Below, in pieces: positions 1-9,442 of a stretch of 64,000 bases of DNA. Every line of letters starts with the position of its first letter. Positions within the stretch are counted from its first letter, which is position 1. The notes beneath the pieces were generated by a model. It was given only the letters and a program-made list of their open reading frames with translations, made no database searches and was not told the origin of the DNA. This stretch comes from Cellulophaga sp. HaHa_2_95. GTDB lineage: Bacteria > Bacteroidota > Bacteroidia > Flavobacteriales > Flavobacteriaceae. Location of the stretch: the NCBI RefSeq assembly GCF_019278565.1, contig NZ_CP058988.1:4340001-4404000 (forward strand). Reading direction: 5' to 3'. The position numbers were made by a program, and so were the translations under genes.

Positions 1-45
1 GATCCTATCAACCTAATAAAGGTTAATTAAATATAACTAAAAAAA

Positions 46-1626
46 CTATTGCTTGAGATTTTTTATTACCCATTCTAGTTCTGGGTCTTCATCGTTAGCC
101 CTATTTTCTTTGGTGGGAACAATACGCACATCTGGCTTTATACCGTATCCTACTTCTTTATGTTCGTAGGGAGATTGTATGTGTAACATTCCAAAACTGA
201 TCGTCACTTTTGAATTTGGCAACTGAATAAACTTACTAATTCCCGCAACTGTTCCGTTATAGTGCCCCCCTGTTTCTTCGCCCACAAATGTTGCCCTACC
301 TGAACCTTTTAAGGCCGTTGAAAGAATTGAAGATGCAGAAAAAGAATTTCCATTAATTAAAACATATAACGCTCCATCAAAATGGAGCTCTTTGGGCTTT
401 TTATTCTCTTTAGACGTTTTGAACTTATAATATAATACACCATCTTTCTTATGCGTTCTTGTATATTCTAACGGTACGGTAACTGGTGCTACAATAACAC
501 CAAGCACATTTAACAAAAAGGGATTTCTACGAGATATAAGTCCTTTATGAAAAGGGATTCTGGTTTTACTTTCTCCCTTACGTATAAATTGATGTTCTTT
601 ATCTGTTAAGTAAGCATACAAAAGAGCTATCTCATCTAACCTACCTCCTGTATTATCTCGGAGATCTAATACCAGTGTTTTAGCTTTAGCAGCCACTATC
701 TTTTGAAAAGATTCTTCATAAAAATTGGAGTACGGACCATTTGAGAACCCTCTGATTTTCATATACGCTACCATACTATCTTGCTCTAGAAACCTAAAAT
801 TGCGCGTACACTGGTTTTTACTTTTGTCAAAACCGTATTTAGAATTATCCTTTCTCTTAATTTTATCCAAACGCTTTTTATCCTTCTTCTCTTGCTTTGT
901 AAGTAGAGGCTCTTTTATGGTGGAGTCTTTTGGCATTTTCTTTACATTTGAAGAATCTTTTGGAATGGTCCTCAGCATTTTTGAGAAAACAGAATCTTTA
1001 TGCCTAAGTTTTAACTCCAAGCTATCTAAACGTCCCTTATCTCGTAAATAGAAACCCGAAAAACGCAAGGCGACAAACCTATCTTTAAACGTAGTATTAT
1101 ACCCATCTGAAGAAAATACATGCTGGTAATTAGACACCAAATCCTCTATAGGCTCCTTATTCACCGCTAATACTTCTGCTCCTACAAGCGTACTATCTAA
1201 ACCATAATTATCTCTTATTAGAAAGGCATCATCCACCTTCTCAAAAGCAAGATCATAAAATTCAAATTTATTTTTTCTACGTAGTTTACGTTCTTTTTTT
1301 GTAAATCTTGAAAATGGCGGACTCATAGAAATATGACCTTGTCTCACCTCTGAAACTACCGGCGCCAACTTCTTATAAAAGTTAGTACTAGCCATAGGTG
1401 CATCTATGGTTCCTTTTAAACTATCAAATTTACGATCTAAATCTTCCTCCGTTATAAACTGGTACAACCTAGGATGTAGCTTTTTTAATTTGGCATAGAC
1501 ATAATCTACATCTTCACGCAGCTCCTCTACCGTATGCAATTCTGTAATTTGATGGTTATAGCTCTTTACACTCACACATGATGTGATCACCAAAAACAAT
1601 AAAAAAACTAAACATTTAACTCTCAT
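46..1626 (-). CDS. S41 family peptidase, probable lipoprotein
   Basis: Tail-specific-protease-like serine peptidase (S41), expected to act in the cell envelope. The protein has a lipoprotein signal peptide ending in LVITSC (Cys17 from the chosen start). A peptidase core follows, with LVLDLRDNTGGR and then NGNSFSASS, which carries the candidate nucleophilic serine, and a downstream GEETGG. I chose the ATG at 1626 over an upstream GTG (1647), because it puts a short positively charged n-region directly before the hydrophobic core. A lysine-rich, low-complexity insert of about 55 residues (about 810-975) precedes the catalytic half and is not typical of the family. It is convergent with nothing in the window and divergent from the SanA-like gene. 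Substrate is unknown. Confidence 0.85.
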   Translation of the reverse strand: MRVKCLVFLLFLVITSCVSVKSYNHQITELHTVEELREDVDYVYAKLKKLHPRLYQFITEEDLDRKFDSLKGTIDAPMASTNFYKKLAPVVSEVRQGHISMSPPFSRFTKKERKLRRKNKFEFYDLAFEKVDDAFLIRDNYGLDSTLVGAEVLAVNKEPIEDLVSNYQHVFSSDGYNTTFKDRFVALRFSGFYLRDKGRLDSLELKLRHKDSVFSKMLRTIPKDSSNVKKMPKDSTIKEPLLTKQEKKDKKRLDKIKRKDNSKYGFDKSKNQCTRNFRFLEQDSMVAYMKIRGFSNGPYSNFYEESFQKIVAAKAKTLVLDLRDNTGGRLDEIALLYAYLTDKEHQFIRKGESKTRIPFHKGLISRRNPFLLNVLGVIVAPVTVPLEYTRTHKKDGVLYYKFKTSKENKKPKELHFDGALYVLINGNSFSASSILSTALKGSGRATFVGEETGGHYNGTVAGISKFIQLPNSKVTISFGMLHIQSPYEHKEVGYGIKPDVRIVPTKENRANDEDPELEWVIKNLKQ

Positions 1627-1757
1627 AAATATGCTGCTAAGTGTCACCCTATGCTATGGAATGATTTGTAAAACAATAAACCTTGAAATTACTATTTTAC
1701 TTGAAAAAGACTAACAGAATAAGGTTTTAATTATCTTTATTCCTAAGTTTATAAAAT

Positions 1758-2393
1758 ATGCTTAAAAGAATTCTAAAAGTAATTGCCGTAAGTATCGTGT
1801 TCTTTTTTGCGATACTATTTATATGCAATTACATTATTGATACGTCTACAGAAGAACAAACATACACATCAGTAGATAAAATACCTACCAATAAAGTTGG
1901 CCTAATTTTAGGAACTGCGAAGAGACTGGTATCTGGTCATCCCAATCCCTACTACACGAATAGAATTACCGCTACTATAGCCTTGTATAAGGCTAATAAA
2001 ATAAAATTTGTACTCGTAAGTGGCGATAACGGAAGTATTTATTACAATGAACCTAAAGCTATTAAAAAGGATCTGATAAAAGGCGGAATTCCTGAAGATA
2101 AAATATTTTTAGACTATGCCGGATTCAGAACGCTAGATTCCATGATGCGCGCAAAACATGTTTTTGGACTTACTAGCGTTACGGTAATTTCTCAAGAATT
2201 TCACAATGACAGAGCCATTTACCTAGCCCATAAGAAAGGCTTAAAGGCCATAGGGTTCAATGCCAAAGACATCACCGGAAAAAACGGACTTAAAGTGCAA
2301 TTACGAGAATATTTTGCACGTGTAAAAGTGTTTTTAGATCTACTAACAAATAAGCAACCTAAGTTTTACGGGGAAAAAATTGAGATAAAATAA
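1758..2393 (+). CDS. SanA/YdcF-type DUF218 membrane protein
   Basis: The protein has 211 residues: one N-terminal membrane anchor (about residues 5-27), then a single DUF218 (ElyC/SanA/YdcF) domain. Family hallmarks visible are VGLILGTAKR near residue 48, FVLVSGDNG near 93, and the acidic/arginine-rich segment around PKAIKKDLIKGGIP. SanA-type members affect envelope permeability and vancomycin exclusion in enterobacteria; the enzymatic activity is not established. The gene stands alone on the plus strand between two minus-strand units. Its end faces the OmpA-family gene with a gap of 54 bases, in which I see no clear terminator. Confidence 0.85.
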   Translation: MLKRILKVIAVSIVFFFAILFICNYIIDTSTEEQTYTSVDKIPTNKVGLILGTAKRLVSGHPNPYYTNRITATIALYKANKIKFVLVSGDNGSIYYNEPKAIKKDLIKGGIPEDKIFLDYAGFRTLDSMMRAKHVFGLTSVTVISQEFHNDRAIYLAHKKGLKAIGFNAKDITGKNGLKVQLREYFARVKVFLDLLTNKQPKFYGEKIEIK

Positions 2394-2447
2394 GTCATCA
2401 ATTACTCTAATAAAATACGTATAATTCCAATGACCGCAACAAACTCA

Positions 2448-4382
2448 TTAATTCAACTCATCATAGTTTAGTACGGTAATTAAAGTCCTATCATTCTGGT
2501 TATGCAAGAACTCTAAGCAGTAAACACCATTTTTACATTGATTTATTACTAGGTTTTCTCCATATCCAATGTATTCTGCTATATTATCAGTTGCTACACC
2601 TTTACTCAGTAAGTAATTCTTAGCCGCTGTAGCTCTGTCTTGTGACAATGCTAAGTTTCTAGCATCGCTTCCACGGCTATTGGTGTGTGATTCTACCTTA
2701 AGTCTAATATTAGGGAAATTCACAACGACAGCAGCTACTTTATCTAATTCTGAAGCAATTGCAGGCGTAATGGTGCTTGAACCCTTCGCGAAATAGAATT
2801 TCTGTAACTTGATGACTGTTTTATTTTCTTTTTCTTCTACCACATCCTGAATAAAAGGCAAACCAATTTTTACATTTTGCGTAACAGCTTTTACTTCTTC
2901 CTCCTGAAGGAACTTTTCATAAAAACGTCCGTGTCCTTTCTTATACGCTTTTACAGCATAGCCTTTTCTAAACGGAATTTCGAATTCATAATTACCTTCA
3001 GCATCACTTACATCTTGCTTAAGAATATTTTCAGCCTCATCTAGTAACGTAATACTAGCTTCATCTATGGCACGGTTATTAGCTGGGTTCACAACTACAC
3101 CTTTGACAACAATAGTTTTCAAACCTGGTTTTTCCGCTACTTTAAAACCATAAATATCATCCTTACCCTTACCTCCTTCTCTATTGGAAGAAAAATACCC
3201 TACATAAAGACCATCTGCTTCATTCTTTTTAATAATAAAACCGAAATCATCATAAGTACTATTAATTCCTTTACCAAGATTCACAGGGGTACTAAAACCA
3301 TCTGTAGTTATATTTGAAGTATACATATCCATCCCTCCTAAACCATAAAAAATATCAGAAGAGAAAAACAAACTACCTTCAAAAATAAAAGGTGCAATCT
3401 CATTCCCAGAAGAATTTATTTTTGGTCCTAAATTAATAGGAGCAGACATAATTTGCCCATTATTGGTATGGACATAGTAAATATCTGTTCCTCCAAAGCC
3501 GCCTTCAAAATTTGCTGCAAAATATAGTTTACTTGTTCCTGCTTCATAATATGGGTAATAAAACGAAGTGCTTAAATCTCTTAGTAAGTATTCAAAATTT
3601 CCCTTTTCACCTACTAACCCAATGGCCAGCGTATTTTTGCCATTATTATCAAAGAGTAAATCATCGCCATCTGCGTTTGACAGCATATAGATGACACCTT
3701 TTAATGCATCAGAATAATAAGGGGTAGCCTTATGATATTTAGAAGTTGCCACCTTTTTAAATACTGCAGGCACCGTTACATCCCCATCTGTTTGTACTTT
3801 TCCAGAATAAATATCTAAATAGGATTCTCCAGAAGGCTCATAGATTTTTCCTTTGACTTTTGTACGACCACTAGTAAATAGTAATTCATCTTTATAAAAT
3901 GCAGGAGAAAAATCTGCTTGTGGACTATTTAAATAACAATTAAAAAGAAGAAAATCTTGATCTTTATTGGTATTATCCTCTAAAATCTCAAAATTAAAAT
4001 CGGCGTTATCTTTCAATTCTTTAGAAAAAAAACTAGAAAAGTTCTCCGTATAACTTGTAAATTCTTCCCTGCTTTTAGTTTTACTAATAGACAATAACAA
4101 TTTATTAATGTATGGAGTAGTTAGGGTCGTATCTTTCTGGTATTGTTTCTCGTACAACTGAGCTGCTTTCGAATAGTTGCCAACCTTTAAATAAGAATCT
4201 GCTAGGTTTAAGTATTGCTGATTAGAGAGGCTATTTTTAGACAACTCTTTGGTATATTCCTTAATAGCATCTTTATAGGCATACTCAAAAAAGAAATAGT
4301 CGCCTTTAGATTTCTTCTGTGCATAGGTAAATGCACTAAACATCAGTAAAAATAATAGGATGGCTTTTAGTTTCATTTTCAT
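2448..4382 (-). CDS. OmpA family protein with TPR, PD40 propeller and carboxypeptidase-regulatory-like domains (PorE-like)
   Basis: The protein has 644 residues: signal peptide (cleavage near TYA-QK), TPR-like helices (about 25-135), PD40/WD40-type propeller blades (about 160-420), a carboxypeptidase-regulatory-like beta domain (about 425-505) and a C-terminal OmpA-like peptidoglycan-binding domain (about 530-640; motif VESHTNSRGSDARN). This domain order matches PorE of the type IX secretion system and its many flavobacterial paralogues. The paralogues commonly follow a PorP/SprF gene and a gene for a secreted surface protein, as here. Likely role: tie the outer-membrane PorP/SprF complex to peptidoglycan. 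It is last in a three-gene unit, 9 bases after the porP/sprF stop. Whether it is the core PorE or a substrate-specific paralogue is undecided. Confidence 0.85.
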   Translation of the reverse strand: MKMKLKAILLFLLMFSAFTYAQKKSKGDYFFFEYAYKDAIKEYTKELSKNSLSNQQYLNLADSYLKVGNYSKAAQLYEKQYQKDTTLTTPYINKLLLSISKTKSREEFTSYTENFSSFFSKELKDNADFNFEILEDNTNKDQDFLLFNCYLNSPQADFSPAFYKDELLFTSGRTKVKGKIYEPSGESYLDIYSGKVQTDGDVTVPAVFKKVATSKYHKATPYYSDALKGVIYMLSNADGDDLLFDNNGKNTLAIGLVGEKGNFEYLLRDLSTSFYYPYYEAGTSKLYFAANFEGGFGGTDIYYVHTNNGQIMSAPINLGPKINSSGNEIAPFIFEGSLFFSSDIFYGLGGMDMYTSNITTDGFSTPVNLGKGINSTYDDFGFIIKKNEADGLYVGYFSSNREGGKGKDDIYGFKVAEKPGLKTIVVKGVVVNPANNRAIDEASITLLDEAENILKQDVSDAEGNYEFEIPFRKGYAVKAYKKGHGRFYEKFLQEEEVKAVTQNVKIGLPFIQDVVEEKENKTVIKLQKFYFAKGSSTITPAIASELDKVAAVVVNFPNIRLKVESHTNSRGSDARNLALSQDRATAAKNYLLSKGVATDNIAEYIGYGENLVINQCKNGVYCLEFLHNQNDRTLITVLNYDELN

Positions 4383-4391
4383 GCTTTAGTA

Positions 4392-5366
4392 TTAAAAGAA
4401 TCTTGGTGTATCTATCTGTTTTGGTTTGCCTTTGGTATTCCCATTATTTTTATTCTTCTTATCACCGCCTCTACCAAAAAAGAATTTAAGCACTACCTCA
4501 TGTGACCCATCATTATAGTTAGAAAAACCATTTACAGAATAATCATAAGAATAGCCCACATACATACTATTGGATACCTGCACCCCAGCTAAACCACTTA
4601 CCGCATTATCAAACCTGTATGCAGCGCCTAAAGTTACCACATCACTAATTAAAAAATTGGTAGAGATATTTGCATTTAATGGCAAGCCTTCTAAATAATT
4701 TAAAAGCAGGGCGGGCTTAAACTTAAGATCGTCTGACAACTCAAATACATACCCTCCAATAAAATTGAATTGAGGTTTATCTTCTATAAACACAGAAACC
4801 TCATCATTGTAAACAATATCGGTCAAAAAATTTGGAACAGAAACACCGGTATACCAGTTATCACCATATAAAAATAATCCAGCCCCTATGGTTGGATAAA
4901 ATTTGTTAAAGGAAGTTTCTGAGTTAAGAAGCGGTTCTCCCATAACTTCAAAACTACCTTTATTATAATCCACATTCAGCAAGGATCCACCCGCATCTAC
5001 TCCAAAAGAAAGTTTTGTGTTATCGGAAACTTTTATTTGGAAAGAATACGCTAAATCAAAATATGTTTGTGTAGATGGTCCTAATTCATCATTAATAATA
5101 TTAAATCCTAATCCGTTTTTTTCGTTAGAAAAAGGCATGTTAACGCCTAAACGCATGCTAGTGGGTGCACCATCCACAGAAATCCATTGCGCTCTATAGG
5201 AACCCGTTATTTCTGTATTTTCTAAGGTACCCACATATGCTGGATTAAAGCTCCCTATATTATACATGTATTGCGTGTACTGGGGCTCGCGTTGCCCGTA
5301 GGAAAAGTGTAGCGCTCCTAGCAATAGCACAAGTACGCCACCTATTTTTATATTCAAATTTTTCAT
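4392..5366 (-). CDS. PorP/SprF family type IX secretion membrane protein
   Basis: Outer-membrane beta-barrel of the PorP/SprF family, about 324 residues. After a signal peptide ending ALHFSYGQ the mature protein begins REPQYTQYMYN, the family signature, followed by NPAYVGT and GSYRAQWIS. Members are needed for export or surface attachment of T9SS substrates with a type B C-terminal domain; SprF serves SprB. The start at 5366 was chosen because it gives a normal signal peptide and avoids the overlap with the upstream gene that the longer frame (to 5432) would need. It lies between the type B substrate gene and the OmpA-family gene, so it is probably their dedicated partner. Confidence 0.9.
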   Translation of the reverse strand: MKNLNIKIGGVLVLLLGALHFSYGQREPQYTQYMYNIGSFNPAYVGTLENTEITGSYRAQWISVDGAPTSMRLGVNMPFSNEKNGLGFNIINDELGPSTQTYFDLAYSFQIKVSDNTKLSFGVDAGGSLLNVDYNKGSFEVMGEPLLNSETSFNKFYPTIGAGLFLYGDNWYTGVSVPNFLTDIVYNDEVSVFIEDKPQFNFIGGYVFELSDDLKFKPALLLNYLEGLPLNANISTNFLISDVVTLGAAYRFDNAVSGLAGVQVSNSMYVGYSYDYSVNGFSNYNDGSHEVVLKFFFGRGGDKKNKNNGNTKGKPKQIDTPRFF

Positions 5367-5385
5367 TTTAAAAGTACTTTGCATA

Positions 5386-7794
5386 TTATCTAATAATTTG
5401 AATCCACCCTTTGGTAATTGGCGACGAATCACCTAAATTCAAAACGTAATAATATGTTCCTTTTGGAAGGTCTCCGTTTTTACTCGTTCCACTCCAGTTA
5501 TTTTGATAGCGTTCTGCTTTAAATACTTGATTTCCGTAGCGATCAAATATTTCTATACTATTGTTTGGGTAGCTTTCTATACAACTGATCGTTAAGGTAT
5601 CATTTATTCCATCGCTATTTGGCGAAAACTGATTAAATAACACGCCACATTCACGATCACAAGCTCCTGCAGAAGTGTTAGGAATACAAGGATTAAAATT
5701 CCCAGGATCTAATTGATCTACAATACCATCCGAATCACTATCTAGTGTATTAGAATCTAAAGCATCTATAATGCCGTCATTATCTTCATCTAGCGGGTTT
5801 TCCAAATCGTCACCTACTTCCATAGCATCTAAAATACCATCGTCATCGGAATCTACATTATTTGGATTGGTTCCTAGTTCATTTTCCTGACTATCTGTTA
5901 ATCCATCTTCATCTGTATCTAAAATACATTCTACTACGGTCACGGTAATCGTAACAGAAGCATCTGAACAAGGTGCCACGGCAGTATCTGTTGTAAACGT
6001 AAAGGTGTAATTGCCTTCAGGAGCATTTATAAAATCTACAGTATCTGTTCCAGAGATTGTTAATCCATTGGTAGGGTCGGACGTAATTACCCATGTTCCT
6101 GAAACATTTTGAGTTAGTCCTGTATTTAAATCTATTACATTCGGAAGATCTGCACCGGCAACGTTACACACATTTAACAGTGTTGTTGATGCCTGAACTA
6201 CAGGTTCATTACTAATGGTTGCGATAACCGGAATACGATCTGATGGACAACTTCCCAATACTGCTTCTGCATAATAAGTAGTTGTCTGTGTTAAGTTTGG
6301 CGTGGTAAAACTACCCGTATTTTCCTCTAATGGCGTTGTACTATCCATAGTAGCGTACCAATTGATAACACTACCTGCCGTTGCTGTTGCTTCTAAGGTC
6401 ATAATCCCTTCAGAACATAAAGCATTTTCCGTTGCTGCTATTTCTGGCTTTTCATTGACTACAAGTGAAACAGATAGTACTGGACTTGCACAATCATCAT
6501 CACTATCATCTGGAGTTCCTTCATCATTTAAAAAGAAGGCATAAAAGGTACCCTCTTGAGAAACTACCGTAGAGGTTAAGTACACATCCATTCTGGTATA
6601 ATCATTACTCCTACTCCAAACCAATTGCGTACCAGCGGGCGCTGTGCTGTCTGTATATGCTGCTAAATCCTGACTTATCGTTTCCCCTTCAACCACACAA
6701 AATTCTGTTGGCACATCCGTATTTAACTGAGGAGGTGTATTTCCTGCATCACAAGGAGTACATTCTGTAACAAAAATAGTAACCTCTATACTCTCTACAG
6801 GACAAGAAGGTGCACCTGCATAACTTGGTGTATACGTATACATATAAGAGCCAGATGGTTGCCCAAAATAATTTACTCTATTTGCCCCATTGATTGAAGT
6901 GCTCTGACCCGAAGGAGCTTGTATTAAATTCCATACTCCACCGGTGGTTTCTCCGGTAAGAGCAGAGTCCAAATCTATAGTAGCACCAAAAAAACCTTGA
7001 TTACACGCTTGATTATTACTGCTTAGTACACCTAAAGAAGGAGCGGTATCAAAACTAATGGTTGGTATACTTACAACAGGTGAAATACATGCGTTCCCAT
7101 TTTCTGTACCATAATAGAATCCGTAAAAATTTCCTCCTGAAGTAATAATTGAAGCATCTAGAAATGAAGCTTCATCGTCTGGATCTGGAGTAGCGTCTGT
7201 ACTCCAACGTAAGGTGGTTCCGGACGGTGCTGCTCTTGTTACAAAACTAGATAAATCTACCTCAACCCCTGAACAATATCGTGTAGGAATATTGTTTATA
7301 ACTGGCGGAGCTATTGCTCCTGCACTACATCCATCATTGTCTACTAAAGTAATTAGAGCATCACTACTAGAGTTTCCTGCTACCGTAAATTCTATATTAT
7401 CAGTACTTGTTAATCTAATTTGCACACTTTCATTTCCTTCAAATAAGGCATCATCTGCAGGAATTAAAGTTAATTGAGCAGTTCTAACACCATTTGGAAT
7501 ACTAACATTGGATCCAAGGTCTGTATAATCTGTACCTGAAGTTGCGGTACCACTAAAAACGAAATTTACTACCACATTACCTCCTGTAGTATTCACGGAG
7601 CCTAAATCTATTTCAAAAACACCTGTGTCATTGGCCGGTGTTCCTTCTGTTGCTATAGCATCTGTTGCAGCAACAACCACGGTAGACTGTGCGGATAGGA
7701 AGAGTGGTAAAAATATAAATCCGATGATAAGTACTAAGCGCGTAAAATAGTTGGCGCAACTAGTCCTATCAATTGGTTGGCATAGGGTATTCAT
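5386..7794 (-). CDS. Large secreted surface protein with Calx-beta domain, calcium-binding repeats and type B T9SS sorting domain
   Basis: The protein has 802 residues. A signal peptide ends LSA-QS (residue 35) after a long n-region. A Calx-beta-like domain follows (about 40-150), then Ig-like modules arranged as two related pairs (about 155-345 and 350-630). Next is an acidic thrombospondin type 3-like stretch of DxDxDG repeats (about 630-705). The C-terminus is a gliding-motility-associated type B T9SS domain (FSPNSDGINDTL to GTYYYVLNLGD, ending KGWIQIIR). Proteins of this kind cross the outer membrane through SprA and stay on the cell surface. It is first in an operon with PorP/SprF and the OmpA-family protein. 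Likely an adhesin; the ligand is unknown. Confidence 0.85.
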   Translation of the reverse strand: MNTLCQPIDRTSCANYFTRLVLIIGFIFLPLFLSAQSTVVVAATDAIATEGTPANDTGVFEIDLGSVNTTGGNVVVNFVFSGTATSGTDYTDLGSNVSIPNGVRTAQLTLIPADDALFEGNESVQIRLTSTDNIEFTVAGNSSSDALITLVDNDGCSAGAIAPPVINNIPTRYCSGVEVDLSSFVTRAAPSGTTLRWSTDATPDPDDEASFLDASIITSGGNFYGFYYGTENGNACISPVVSIPTISFDTAPSLGVLSSNNQACNQGFFGATIDLDSALTGETTGGVWNLIQAPSGQSTSINGANRVNYFGQPSGSYMYTYTPSYAGAPSCPVESIEVTIFVTECTPCDAGNTPPQLNTDVPTEFCVVEGETISQDLAAYTDSTAPAGTQLVWSRSNDYTRMDVYLTSTVVSQEGTFYAFFLNDEGTPDDSDDDCASPVLSVSLVVNEKPEIAATENALCSEGIMTLEATATAGSVINWYATMDSTTPLEENTGSFTTPNLTQTTTYYAEAVLGSCPSDRIPVIATISNEPVVQASTTLLNVCNVAGADLPNVIDLNTGLTQNVSGTWVITSDPTNGLTISGTDTVDFINAPEGNYTFTFTTDTAVAPCSDASVTITVTVVECILDTDEDGLTDSQENELGTNPNNVDSDDDGILDAMEVGDDLENPLDEDNDGIIDALDSNTLDSDSDGIVDQLDPGNFNPCIPNTSAGACDRECGVLFNQFSPNSDGINDTLTISCIESYPNNSIEIFDRYGNQVFKAERYQNNWSGTSKNGDLPKGTYYYVLNLGDSSPITKGWIQIIR

Positions 7795-7892
7795 GGTTAT
7801 AGTGTTTTATTTCTTAGAAAAACAAAAATCTCTCTAATTTTTGCTTCATTTAAAATAGACCCCAATATTACTCAAAATATTGATTATTAAGT

Positions 7893-7923
7893 CGATAAAA
7901 GAGGTGAAATACCTCTTTTATCG
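7893..7923 (-). terminator. Hairpin downstream of fabD
   Basis: Perfect 13-bp inverted repeat (arms 7893-7905 and 7911-7923, 5-base loop), 24 bases after the fabD stop. The U-run on the minus strand is weak, so termination may be partial. It lies upstream of the surface-protein operon. Confidence 0.6.
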
Positions 7924-7947
7924 GTGTAAAAAGTAACTCAAAAGAGT

Positions 7948-8832
7948 TTAAACAATTTCAGCAGATTTAGCTTCAGCACTTGAATCTATTTTCTTCACCA
8001 AACCTTGCAAAACTTTTCCTGGTCCTACTTCAATAAACTGAGTAGCACCACCTTTAATCATATTCTGAACACTTTGCGTCCATTTTACAGGAGCCGTTAA
8101 TTGAGAAATAAGATTTTGTTTAATTTCTTCTGAATCCATAATTGCCGTTGTGCTTACATTTTGGTAAATAGGGCACGAAGGTGTATTAAAAACAGTATTT
8201 TCAATTGCCGCTGCCAACTCTTCTCTAGCAGGCTCCATTAACGGAGAATGAAAAGCACCACCTACCGGTAACATAAGCGCTCTACGAGCACCAGCTTCTT
8301 TCATCTTCTCACAAGCAATAGTAACCGCTTCTACTTCTCCAGAAATAACTAATTGCCCTGGGCAGTTATAGTTTGCCGCTACAACAACACCAGGTACTTC
8401 TACACATATTTTTTCCACGACATCATCTGCCAATGCTAAAACTGCAGCCATAGTACTCGGCTGTAATTCGCAAGCTTTTTGCATGGCTAAGGCTCTTTGA
8501 GAAACCAATTTAAGTCCGTCTTCAAAATTTAAGGTTCCGTTTGCTACTAAAGCAGAAAACTCCCCTAATGAATGCCCAGCAACCATATCTGGTTTAAAAG
8601 CATCCCCCATCACCTTACTCATTATAACAGAATGAAGAAAAATAGCGGGTTGTGTTACTTTTGTTTCCTTTAAGGCTTCTGGAGTACCTTCAAACATAAT
8701 GTCTGTGATACTAAAGCCTAAAATTTCATTTGCTCTTTCAAAAAGTTCTTGAGCAATAGGATAATTTTCATAAAGGTCTAAACCCATTCCTACAAATTGT
8801 GCTCCTTGACCTGGGAAAATATATGCATTCAT
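7948..8832 (-). CDS. fabD: Malonyl CoA-acyl carrier protein transacylase
   Basis: Transfers malonyl from CoA to acyl carrier protein in type II fatty acid synthesis in the cytosol. The protein has 294 residues, the usual length. It begins with AYIFPGQGAQFVGMG, has the nucleophile motif GHSLG (Ser88) and the partner histidine in GGAFHSPLM (His195). The C-terminal FIEVGPGKVL is also typical. It is followed by a strong hairpin and preceded by a single -7 promoter box, so it is probably monocistronic. Confidence 0.97.
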   Translation of the reverse strand: MNAYIFPGQGAQFVGMGLDLYENYPIAQELFERANEILGFSITDIMFEGTPEALKETKVTQPAIFLHSVIMSKVMGDAFKPDMVAGHSLGEFSALVANGTLNFEDGLKLVSQRALAMQKACELQPSTMAAVLALADDVVEKICVEVPGVVVAANYNCPGQLVISGEVEAVTIACEKMKEAGARRALMLPVGGAFHSPLMEPAREELAAAIENTVFNTPSCPIYQNVSTTAIMDSEEIKQNLISQLTAPVKWTQSVQNMIKGGATQFIEVGPGKVLQGLVKKIDSSAEAKSAEIV

Positions 8833-8857
8833 CGTTTTAATTCTTTTAATTATGCCG

Positions 8858-8865
8858 CAAAAATA
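8858..8865 (-). promoter_or_regulatory. Bacteroidota -7 box upstream of fabD
   Basis: TATTTTTG on the minus strand matches TAnnTTTG and lies 25 bases before the fabD ATG. No TTG is present at the expected -33 distance, so the call rests on the -7 box alone. Confidence 0.4.
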
Positions 8866-8895
8866 GTGATAATATTTATTCTGAATCGAATGAGA

Positions 8896-9408
8896 CTACT
8901 CTTTAAACCAACCAGAGTACATCACATAACTTTCTGCTATTCGATCTATTTCGCCAGAACTTAGTTCTGGACTTATATCTTTTATTTTTTTTGCTGGCAT
9001 TCCTGCAAATATAGTACCGCTAGGCACATGAGTTCCTTTAGTTACTACTGCTCCCGCTGCAATAATACTATTACTCTCAACGATACAATCGTCCATAACA
9101 ATACTCCCCATACCTACAAGCACATTATCATGTATGGTGCACCCATGAACGATAGCATTATGCCCAATAGATACATTATTTCCAATAGTGGTTGGTGACT
9201 TTTTATAGGTAGCATGTATTACCGCTCCGTCTTGTATATTTACTTTGTTGCCCAATTTTATATAATGCACATCTCCTCTAAGTACGGCACTATACCATAC
9301 ACTACATTGATTCCCCATAGAAACTTCTCCTACAATAACTGCATTCTCTGCTATAAAGCAGTCTTCGCCTATTTTAGGTGTGTTCCCGTTTATTGTTTTT
9401 ATAATCAT
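8896..9408 (-). CDS. Gamma carbonic anhydrase-like / hexapeptide-repeat protein
   Basis: The protein has 170 residues with a left-handed beta-helix made of hexapeptide repeats (IGNNVSIGHNAIVHGCTI and similar runs). It has the conserved Arg-Gly-Asp of YrdA/CaiE-type gamma carbonic anhydrases in AVLRGDVHYIKLG, and zinc-ligand-type histidines in VIHATY and IGHNAIVHG. Family members are trimeric zinc proteins; carbonic anhydrase activity is proven only for some. It follows the LytTR regulator gene by 34 bases on the same strand and may be read through from it, but no functional link is evident. Confidence 0.85.
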   Translation of the reverse strand: MIIKTINGNTPKIGEDCFIAENAVIVGEVSMGNQCSVWYSAVLRGDVHYIKLGNKVNIQDGAVIHATYKKSPTTIGNNVSIGHNAIVHGCTIHDNVLVGMGSIVMDDCIVESNSIIAAGAVVTKGTHVPSGTIFAGMPAKKIKDISPELSSGEIDRIAESYVMYSGWFKE

Positions 9409-9442
9409 CCTATTTATCTTTTATCACTTGTAATACAAATAC

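Noticed and set aside
1701..1739. Promoter TTG/TATCTTTA upstream of the SanA-like gene
   Set aside because: The -7 box has a mismatch in the TTTG part and the spacing (28 bases) is outside the usual range.
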